Positions 1-5,565 of a stretch of 7,905 nucleotides of DNA are shown piece after piece. The stretch comes from JAUWNJ01 sp034190305 (lineage in GTDB: Bacteria; Planctomycetota; Phycisphaerae; SM23-33): assembly GCA_034190305.1 (NCBI GenBank), contig JAXHSV010000142.1:1-7905 (forward strand). Direction: 5' to 3'. The notes beneath the pieces are model-generated. The model did not search any database and was not told the DNA's origin. It was given only the letters and a program-made list of their open reading frames with translations. The translations under genes and the position numbers were made by a program. Each line of letters starts with the position of its first letter. Position 1 is the stretch's first letter.

Positions 1-139
1 GGACGATCCTTGTGAAATCGCCTTTGCCGTCCTTTCTGACGGAGATTACTCCTTTGGTCGGCGCCGCCTGTATTTCTGCATAGGAGAAAGATAAAAGACA
101 AACTAATCCAAGCATCTCTATTGCTCTGATCTTGCTCAT
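1..139 (-). CDS. Secreted pectinesterase/beta-helix-like protein, N-terminal fragment
   Basis: This is the 5' end of a gene that runs off the left edge; 46 codons are visible. The ATG at 137-139 is preceded by AAGGA with about 8 nt spacing. The first 26 or so residues form a signal peptide: basic start MSKIR, hydrophobic core around LGLVCLLSFSYA, and a likely cleavage near EIQAA. The mature part starts VISVRKDGKGDFTRIV, which resembles the opening strand of pectinesterases and other right-handed beta-helix proteins (pattern V-x-K-D-G-x-G-D-F-x-T-I). The likely role is an exported polysaccharide-acting enzyme or adhesin. The family assignment rests on this short motif only, because the catalytic region lies outside the window. 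It is on the same strand as the ceramidase-like and transglutaminase-like genes but separated from them by 475 bp, so co-transcription is unsure. Confidence 0.6.
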   Translation of the reverse strand, partial: MSKIRAIEMLGLVCLLSFSYAEIQAAPTKGVISVRKDGKGDFTRIV

Positions 140-614
140 GACATAATCCTTATTTAATGCCCCAGGCAAAAAAGCGCCCCGTATTTCTTACAATCTAATA
201 ACTCAAACTGACCGATTTTGTCGTGTATTTATTGTAACTTCTTTCTTTTCGGCCCGTTAGGGCGAAAAGATTTGTAGCCCGGCCCGTGAGGGCCGGGGAA
301 GAGATCGGCCCACTTCCAGCCAAGCCCCGGTAGGGGCGATACAACGTCATCTAAACCTATCTGCCGCCCCTAAAGGGGCTTACATCTCATCGGCGGCGTC
401 CCAAACCCCGCCCTTACGGACGGGGCTACAAATCTTTTGTCCCCAAGGGACTACAAAATCGGTCAGTTTGAGTAATAAGCCTTTCCAGGCTTCTTTAACA
501 CAGCCGCCGTATGCTTACTCCCTTTTTTAGTTAATTTATTTCATCATCGTTCAAGTCCTTGTCTCTCCGGTCGGTGCTGCCGTCGTTTTTCGGAGTGTGC
601 AAACCCCCGGCTTG
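140..614. other. Non-coding region with palindrome cluster
   Basis: This 475-bp stretch lies between the end of the ceramidase-like gene and the start of the beta-helix-like gene. I see no credible gene in it. The middle (about 201-473) is a cluster of GC-rich hairpins described separately. A small perfect hairpin, AAGCCT-TTCC-AGGCTT, sits at 477-492 just beyond the cluster. It lacks a clear T-tract in the direction of the upstream gene, so I do not call it a terminator. Positions 500-614 show nothing I can name. Confidence 0.6.
201..473. repeat. Palindromic repeat cluster with 21-bp inverted ends
   Basis: Positions 201-221 and 453-473 are perfect 21-bp inverted repeats (ACTCAAACTGACCGATTTTG plus T on the left arm). 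Nested inside, 265-280 and 423-438 form a perfect 16-bp inverted repeat. Between and around these arms are six short GC hairpins with 3-4 nt loops: 252-263, 278-297 (8-bp perfect stem), 324-337, 366-379, 406-425 (one mismatch) and 439-451. Several hairpins are followed by CTACAAA-like or TTACATC-like tails. Units on the left point leftward and units on the right point rightward, so the whole region is a head-to-head palindrome. No coding capacity is visible. It could be a MITE-like or REP-like dispersed element, or a structured transcript region. I do not recognise a named family. Confidence 0.75.
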
Positions 615-1338
615 TTACCTGTTGTTGTTTTCGAGGAGTTTTAATACGGCGGCTATAACTTTCTCGCCGGTCCCGGGCGCCAGGCAACAAGGCCCCGCCT
701 CGTGGCCGCCCTCGTCATACTCAGCTCGCTTGAGAAGATGATAATAGTATCCGTTGGTAATCGTCAGCAGCAGCAAGTTTTTCGTCGGCGCTGAATTCCT
801 GATGTCTAATCCGATAGAGACGTTCACTTCGTTAGGGATGGTAACCAGTGTTACATCTCCCAGCGAGAGGGCCCGCATTTCCCGGAGCGGAGGAAATTTT
901 GCGGTCTCGACTTCCACGATGGAACCGGCTGTTTTCAGATCGGGCTGCTTGACCGGTTCGGCGTTTTTTCATCGCCGCCAGTACGCCCGATGCCAGGGCC
1001 ATACCGATCCTGCCTGCTTCGGCGAATCCGGCGGCAGTTGAACGGTAACTGCGAATGTCTCCTCCCGCCCCGGCTGTGTAAAGGCAGGTCGCGCCGGTCG
1101 CCTGCTCGATCAGATTGCAGGCAGCACCGGGAAAGCCCGCCGAAATAAGGTTCGGGACCGGCGGCGAGCACGAGACGGCGTGACAGGCAAAGTTGACCAG
1201 GACGGCAATGGGTTTGTCGTCTTTGTCCCTGAAAGCGATTACGTCCAGGTCCGGGTCGATTGGACCGTCCGGAATGCCCACCGGCGGGGTTATCCTTACC
1301 TTGCCCGCGCCGGCCTTGAATGTCGCCTTCTTGTCCAT
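615..1338 (-). pseudogene. Neutral/alkaline ceramidase-like gene, shortened and frameshifted
   Basis: The start ATG at 1336-1338 has AAAGGA about 8 nt upstream. The N-terminus carries the family's opening motif (KVRITPPVGIP, about residues 13-23), followed directly by DGPIDPDLDV, the FACHAV histidine motif (residues 50-55) and a GAGGDI motif (about 90-95). After residue 124 the frame breaks at a six-A tract (964-969). The family's C-terminal part continues in another frame to a TAA at 615-617 (LSLGDVTLVTIPNEV, ITNGYYYHLLKRAEYDEGGH). Dropping one A gives a continuous protein of about 240 residues. Family members usually have over 400. A central block that should carry the HTHSG zinc motif is absent, and a second block before LSLGDV also seems missing. 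Neutral ceramidases are secreted zinc enzymes that hydrolyse N-acyl sphingosines. With one zinc histidine motif gone, activity is doubtful. No signal peptide is seen. It lies 65 bp downstream of the transglutaminase-like gene. Confidence 0.7.
964..969 (-). other. Frameshift site in six-A tract (ceramidase-like gene)
   Basis: The minus strand reads ATG AAA AAA CGC here. The upstream frame ends in non-family sequence (RRTGQAARSENS). The frame offset by one base gives NAEPVKQPDLKTAG and then the recognisable ceramidase C-terminus. Removing one A restores a single reading frame. This may be a mutation, a sequencing or assembly error, or slippage. Confidence 0.75.
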
Positions 1339-1403
1339 TTCGATGGTCCTTTACTTTGCCGATCCTGCTTGCGCTTCGTCGGGACCAGTCGATAACATTT
1401 TTA

Positions 1404-2606
1404 TCATCTGGAGTATAACGATGCGACTTGGCTGACAATGCCCGCAAGGCCGAACTTGTTCCTGGTCCTCGCCCGGATTTCGTTTCGGCCATTATGCAGT
1501 TTCCATGTAAACGCAGGCGGTGAAGGTCGCCAGGATTTATCGTCCAACTTTATCTCGAAGGTGTCAAAGTTGGGTGTAACTGTTTCCATATTGACCGAAA
1601 GGGTGCCCGGCTTGTCGCCGTATTGCAGATCAAAGGCAGTCTGATTCAAAGTCCAGTAAAAATCCGCCACCCGGTCTGTCTGATTTGTAAACTCAGGCTG
1701 AAAACGATATTTTTTGTCCAGCCACCACAATCGGCCGTCCCATCGAAAATGATGACCGCCGTCCCAGAGGGGATTGGGAGGCATAATAGACAGTATGTCG
1801 TTCCTCAGCCAGATGGCGATGTTTTTGTAAAGTGGGAAGGCCTGTTTTAGATCGTGTCTTTCCAGAGTGCTGATAGGAATTACGCCTTCGGCGGCAGTTT
1901 TTCGCCACTTCCCGTCTTTGGCGACGTGGAAATCGTGTTCCGGATCAATGAAGACCCATTTTTTATAATCATTTGACCAGACCTCCGTGAAGCAGTGCCC
2001 GTGTCCGTCTCCCGTGGCGACCAACGTCCTGGCCTGCAAGCCCATCGCCAGGCATGCCTGGCTATAGACGTGGGCATAGTGATGGCAGAAGGAATGGGCC
2101 TTTAGCCCGCAATGACCTCGATTCTTCCTGCACCACTGAAGGATGGCCAGTGCGTCTTCGCCCGGATCGGCGCCGAACCAACTGCTCTTCCAAAGACCGG
2201 GCCTGCTGCTCCACTTACGCAGTCGCAGATACTTCTCAAACTCGGTTCCGGCTCCTTTGATAATTTCGTCCAGATTATTTTCTTCCCTCAACACCTTCAA
2301 CTTCGGCTCGTCCCATCTTTGGTATGTAAAATGCCAGGAACTCAGAACAATCATCTCATTCTGATATTTGGCGATCTTTATTCTCTTGTCGTCCTGGCTG
2401 GGCCGTGTAATCGCTGACCCGCTGATTTTTACACTTTTTAATACAGGCGTTTGCTTAGGGGAGCCGGTAACAAGCGTAGCCTTCCATTGGATATATCTGA
2501 GTTTAGGTGATTTAAACTGCTGACCCGATTTATAAGGCTGCGACCATTCCGTCCAGGTGGCTGGGTTGTAAAGTCGCGTCATGCCGGCGCGCGTGCGAAT
2601 AATCAC
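1404..2606 (-). CDS. Transglutaminase-like domain, C-terminal part of split lipoprotein gene
   Basis: This 400-residue reading frame is the C-terminal part of the gene that begins at 4046. It carries a bacterial transglutaminase-like (cysteine protease fold) core. The putative catalytic Cys174 lies in HSFCHHYAH, 15 residues before the MGLQAR motif. His204 lies in HCFTEVW and Asp221 in WVFIDPEHD, giving the usual Cys-His-Asp order and spacing. Residues 1-62 (WTEWSQPY, LRYIQWKATL, TPVLKSVKI) look like a beta-sandwich strand set seen in many exported bacterial enzymes. The GTG at 2606 is only the frame's nominal start; the homology continues upstream as LLQWDADTPKGAS, which is cut off by a TAA at 2652-2654 caused by the frame break. 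The likely role is hydrolysis or crosslinking of peptide or amide bonds on exported substrates. The exact substrate cannot be inferred. Confidence 0.8.
   Translation of the reverse strand: MIIRTRAGMTRLYNPATWTEWSQPYKSGQQFKSPKLRYIQWKATLVTGSPKQTPVLKSVKISGSAITRPSQDDKRIKIAKYQNEMIVLSSWHFTYQRWDEPKLKVLREENNLDEIIKGAGTEFEKYLRLRKWSSRPGLWKSSWFGADPGEDALAILQWCRKNRGHCGLKAHSFCHHYAHVYSQACLAMGLQARTLVATGDGHGHCFTEVWSNDYKKWVFIDPEHDFHVAKDGKWRKTAAEGVIPISTLERHDLKQAFPLYKNIAIWLRNDILSIMPPNPLWDGGHHFRWDGRLWWLDKKYRFQPEFTNQTDRVADFYWTLNQTAFDLQYGDKPGTLSVNMETVTPNFDTFEIKLDDKSWRPSPPAFTWKLHNGRNEIRARTRNKFGLAGIVSQVASLYSR
1932..2129 (-). other. Transglutaminase-like catalytic core
   Basis: This segment encodes about residues 160-225 of the C-terminal frame: RGHCGLKAHSFCHHYAH, then ACLAMGLQARTLVA, then GHGHCFTEVW and WVFIDPEHDFH. 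The Cys-His-Asp residues of the transglutaminase-like superfamily are all present, so the catalytic domain itself appears undamaged despite the upstream frame breaks. Confidence 0.8.
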
Positions 2607-4046
2607 GGAAGCGCCTTTAGGCGTGTCGGCATCCCATTGAAGAAGGATTTTTTAGGTATTATCTGTTTTTTAATCTTTTCCGAGGATGTTTCTTCAGCTA
2701 AGTCTATTACCGGTGATGTGATATTTCCGGAAGGTGCGTATCGTTTCAGCCTCAATCTGATCAGGAATTCTCCGTTATGGTCGCCGCGTATGCCCAAGGC
2801 GTCGTAATTCCAGGTTTTTCCGCCGTCGGTGCTTTGTGCGCTTCGGTTGGGGATGAGAGAGTTTTCTATACCGAACCGCCAGGTGCTGCCTTTGTCGCTT
2901 CTGAAGACGATGTTATTGACGCCTTTCTTTAGATACTTAACGGGAACATCCGTAACGAACCAGTCCATTCCACTTCTGTTTCGCCAACTTACTTGAGACG
3001 GAAAAGTTATAGTGTGTCCGTTGACATCAATATACAACGGCGGAACTTTGGCCAGGGGAACCGCCTTTTTGGTGCCGCGAGAGGGAATATGGGTCTGGTG
3101 GGTCAAAAAGATTATCTGCGCCGCAAATACGTCGGGGTCTTCGACAAGCAATTCTTTCCTGAGCCACATCCTGTCGTCCGCACGCGCCGGAGGAAACGGA
3201 AGGTTCTTATTTGTATTATCAGTCAGCGAACTATTTCCTGTTTCATCCAGTATGTTCACCCAGTCGGCCAGAATCACCTCACTGGGACGGCTTCGTATGT
3301 CAATCTCCCTGTCCCTGAAGTCGAGGTCGAATTCCTGCTCGGTGGAAAAAGTCAGATTGAATGGGACTTCCGTGCCGTCGGCGAAGGCCTTCGGCGTTTT
3401 CTTGATTTCGTCCTTTAAATCCAGTGTGTATTCCGGCCCGGTGGATGCGCCTGCGGGATGTTCCGGAAACGGCTTCAAAGGAGAAGGTTTCCCGGCGTGC
3501 TTCTGTGCCGGTCTTTTCAGAACCAACCTGACCATGTATTCACCGTTGATCGAGCAGTCATGGCCAAGACGGTGATAATCCCAAACGGCTCCGTTGATGT
3601 ATCCTTTGGCGCTGCGATTGTAATGACATCGGGCGGAAATACCCAATACCCAGGAGTTGAAAGTGGTCGAGTCGCTTTTGAAAACAATGTCGTTCCGCCC
3701 CGCCCGAAGACCGGAGGCAGGGACTTTCACCGTCAGCCACTTGAATTCGCCCGGCGTCTTGCCTGCAGGGATTTTGCTTACCTTTCCGTTGATTTCAACG
3801 AACAGCGGTGAAGCATTGTCTTCGTACTCATAGGCGTAAAAACTCAATTCAGCCTCGGCCAAGGGCCCTTTTTCGATAATGAGTTCCTTTTGCGCCCAGG
3901 TGAAGGCTGTAATCTCCTCGCCAACTTCGGGGTAACGCCTGCCGTCGTCGTCCCTTATTTTATCAGTGTTTGTCAGCGGCGGGCTTTTCGCCACAAGCAA
4001 CAGCTGCAATCAGAATTATCAGTGCGGCCAGAGGTGTTTTCTTCAT
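2603..4046 (-). CDS. Lipoprotein with duplicated beta-sandwich-like domain, N-terminal part of split gene
   Basis: The true start appears to be the ATG at 4044-4046, with AAGGA 8 nt upstream. It encodes MKKTPLAALIILIAAVACGE, a lipoprotein signal with Cys18 as the probable lipidated residue. That frame stops at 3963-3965. The main 468-residue frame opens at a TTG at 4009, so one extra base probably lies within 3963-4009. The main frame contains two copies of one domain (about residues 41-166 and 285-423) and ends at 2603 in out-of-frame residues after KKQIIPKK. Restoring both breaks joins this part to the transglutaminase-like part in a protein of about 880 residues, anchored in the membrane on the outer side. 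The beta-sandwich domains may bind carbohydrate or protein; this is a guess from strand-like composition. As it stands in this sequence, the gene would not make the full protein without correction or recoding. Confidence 0.7.
2648..2653 (-). other. Frameshift site in six-A tract (transglutaminase-like gene)
   Basis: The minus strand reads CCT AAA AAA TCC in the N-terminal frame. Adding one A (or slipping back one base) gives CCT AAA AAA ATC CTT CTT CAA TGG, encoding PKKILLQWDADTPKGAS, which runs smoothly into the C-terminal frame. Without this the N-terminal frame ends 15 codons later in unrelated residues. Confidence 0.8.
2741..3157 (-). repeat. Domain repeat copy 2 (protein-level)
   Basis: This encodes about residues 285-423. 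Landmarks that match copy 1 are KELLVEDPD, PLYIDVNGH, NNIVFRSD, NRSA, WNYDALG and NGEFLIRLRLKR. Divergence is moderate, which suggests an old duplication rather than a recent one. Confidence 0.8.
3512..3889 (-). repeat. Domain repeat copy 1 (protein-level)
   Basis: This encodes about residues 41-166 of the 468-residue frame. Shared landmarks with copy 2 are KELIIEKGP, PLFVEINGK, NDIVFKSD, NRSA, the W-DYHRLG stretch and NGEYMVRLVLKR. The order and approximate spacing match copy 2. Confidence 0.8.
3963..4009 (-). other. Frame break just after lipoprotein signal
   Basis: The signal-peptide frame from 4046 runs to a TGA at 3963-3965, while the frame that continues into the gene opens after a TGA just before 4009. 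The switch must therefore occur inside this 47-bp window, and dropping one base is enough. One possible place is the AAA in GACAAACAC, giving ADNTDKIRDDDG. The exact base cannot be fixed from the sequence. Confidence 0.65.
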
Positions 4047-4090
4047 CTTGCCTTTCCTTCTTTGGCGTCTCCGGTCATGTCTTCGAAACC

Positions 4091-4096
4091 ATTATA
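4091..4096 (-). promoter_or_regulatory. Candidate -10 element for the lipoprotein gene
   Basis: The minus strand reads TATAAT, a perfect -10 match. It would give a leader of roughly 35-40 nt before the ATG at 4046. I find no good -35 hexamer at 16-18 nt, so this remains a candidate. Confidence 0.35.
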
Positions 4097-4260
4097 ATCA
4101 CAGTTTTTTCAATCCGGATGTTCCGGGAGCATCATACCCGCTTTGCGGTATTTTTGCTCTATCGTCATCTTTTTTCAAACACGAGAACGCAGGATTTGTT
4201 TTGCACTTTTGAGGCCTGAATCCTGACGCAGGGGATTATATTAAATGTTGCGAAAAGGTC

Positions 4261-4288
4261 TTGTCCGCTAGTGAAAGAAAGATATAGT
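4261..4288 (+). promoter_or_regulatory. Candidate sigma70-like promoter for acl operon
   Basis: TTGTCC (4261-4266) and TATAGT (4283-4288) are separated by 16 nt. They match the -35 consensus at 4 of 6 and the -10 consensus at 5 of 6 positions. The transcript would start about 30 nt before the aclB-type start codon, leaving just enough room for the strong ribosome binding site. Confidence 0.4.
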
Positions 4289-4310
4289 CTGTGGCCTTTG
4301 GCTTCGCAGG

Positions 4311-4323
4311 AAGGAGAGCAGCG
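4311..4323 (+). promoter_or_regulatory. Ribosome binding site that fixes the acl start
   Basis: AAGGAG at 4311-4316 lies 7 nt before the ATG at 4324. The same frame is open from a GTG at 4291, but that start has no comparable site and the extra 11 residues look non-native, so the ATG at 4324 is preferred. Confidence 0.8.
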
Positions 4324-5565
4324 ATGCCTATCGAAATTGGCGAAATGACATTCCTGGAACAGTTGTCCAGGCAGTTTGACATTCCCACCCCGGAGCACCT
4401 CACCGCCGATGCCACGCGGGGCGAGATAAAAACGGCTCTGGCGCGATGGGGCGGAAAGGGAATAGTCAAACCCGACATCCTGGCCGGAAAGCGCGGAAAG
4501 GCCGGTGAGATATCCGTCGTTACCAGCGCGCAGGATGCGATGAGGAAACTCAAACTCGCAGCGGCTGCTGAAATCAACACCAAAAACGCCAGAACCGCTT
4601 ACCTCGTTCAGTTCATCCCCGCCGAGCAGGAAGTTTATACCGCCATCACCTACGACTCGCGCTGGCTGGGACCGTCGCTGACCATCTCCATGACCGGCGG
4701 CGTGGATGTCGAGCAGATCGGCGAGGCGAAGAAGAAAACCATACCAATCGACGTATTCAAGGGGCTGGACGCATACCAGGCTTCCGACATGCTTGAATCC
4801 TTAGGATGCCCGCAAAAACTCATAAGCCTGCTGTCACGGACGTTCGTGAGTTTTTGGGATCTGTTCATCACCACCGGGATGCAAATGGCTGAAATCAATC
4901 CGTGGCGGATTACGCCGGACGGAAAAATATATGCCTGCGACTTCAAGGGTGTCTTCGACGACAACAATTACCGGTTCGGCGAATACGGACAGAACCTTCC
5001 TGAATATCCCGAAGGAAGGACGGAACTGGAAGAAGACATGGCTGAATGGGACGCCGCCAGCCACCGGGGGCAGGCGCACGTTGCCGATCTCGGCGGCAAA
5101 AAAGTCCTTCCGATACTTTTCGGCGGCGGGGCCAGCACGATAATCATCGAGACTCTCCTTGAGTACGGGGGCGACCCGATTTTCCTGTCCGACTTCGGTG
5201 GAAACCCGCCGTATGATCGAATGTACGGCACGATCGAGCGATGCCTCAAACACAAACTAAAAGACGCCTCGCTCCTGCTGATACTCGGCGGAAAGGCCAA
5301 CAACACGCTGATCGACGTTACCTTCCAGGCAATCGCCGACGCACTGCAGGATTATTTCGAGCGATACGGACCGGTGGAAATCCCGGTCGTCGTCGGGCGC
5401 GGCGGGCCCAGACTGGTCCAGGGAATGCTCACACTGCGGAAAACGCTTGAAGATCTCAGGCTCCCCTACGTGATGTTCGGGCCTGATACGCCTATTACTC
5501 TTGTAGCAGAGTACGCCGCGAGATTAGCCGATATTGCCGATCAACGCCAGGAGCAGAAGTTATGA
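4324..5565 (+). CDS. aclB: ATP-citrate lyase, ATP-grasp/citrate-binding subunit (AclB type)
   Basis: This 413-residue protein is the small subunit of ATP-citrate lyase, which uses ATP to form citryl-CoA from citrate and CoA. It matches the bacterial AclB/plant ACLA architecture (about 400-425 residues). The N-terminal ATP-grasp part has the nucleotide-binding stretch IVKPDILAGKRGKAG (about 47-61) and the metal-binding motif EINP (190-193), followed by CDFKG (205-209). The C-terminal part is the citrate-binding domain: GGGAS (267-271), a GGKANNT loop (322-328) and RGGP (359-362). The Asn and Thr of ANNT and the Arg of RGGP line up with citrate-contacting residues of human ACLY, as I recall them. 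No signal peptide or membrane segment is seen, so it acts in the cytoplasm. A strong AAGGAG precedes the start. Its stop overlaps the next gene by 4 bp (ATGA), which indicates a co-transcribed, translationally coupled pair. Confidence 0.92.
   Translation: MPIEIGEMTFLEQLSRQFDIPTPEHLTADATRGEIKTALARWGGKGIVKPDILAGKRGKAGEISVVTSAQDAMRKLKLAAAAEINTKNARTAYLVQFIPAEQEVYTAITYDSRWLGPSLTISMTGGVDVEQIGEAKKKTIPIDVFKGLDAYQASDMLESLGCPQKLISLLSRTFVSFWDLFITTGMQMAEINPWRITPDGKIYACDFKGVFDDNNYRFGEYGQNLPEYPEGRTELEEDMAEWDAASHRGQAHVADLGGKKVLPILFGGGASTIIIETLLEYGGDPIFLSDFGGNPPYDRMYGTIERCLKHKLKDASLLLILGGKANNTLIDVTFQAIADALQDYFERYGPVEIPVVVGRGGPRLVQGMLTLRKTLEDLRLPYVMFGPDTPITLVAEYAARLADIADQRQEQKL

Larger units (their letters stand above)
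4047..4323. promoter_or_regulatory. Divergent intergenic region between lipoprotein gene and acl operon
   Basis: This 277-bp region separates oppositely directed genes and should hold both promoters. It contains two small inverted repeats that could be operators: CCGGA-TGT-TCCGG at 4114-4126, and an ATACC(C)GC-TTT-GCGGTAT hairpin with one bulged C at 4134-4151 that is followed by a run of T. Neither has a known regulator, and their functional role is a guess. Confidence 0.5.

Noticed and set aside
201..473. CRISPR array
   Set aside because: Hairpin units differ in sequence and spacing and face in opposite directions; there are no equal repeats with unique spacers.
935..1492. 185-codon minus-strand frame overlapping the ceramidase-like start
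   Set aside because: It is rich in Arg, Gly and Ser, typical of an out-of-frame reading of a GC-rich gene. The 832-1338 frame has the ceramidase motifs.
3012..3575. Long plus-strand open frame (187 codons) opposite the lipoprotein gene
   Set aside because: It is antisense to a region with clear domain homology and internal repeats. It has low-complexity Ser-rich content and no recognisable motif.
4134..4155. Hairpin followed by T-run as a rho-independent terminator
   Set aside because: On the plus strand there is no upstream plus-strand gene to terminate, and the stem has a bulge. On the minus strand it lacks the T-run.
4291..4323. Upstream GTG start for the aclB-type gene
   Set aside because: There is no ribosome binding site comparable to the AAGGAG before 4324, and the candidate promoter's -10 ends only 2 nt before it.
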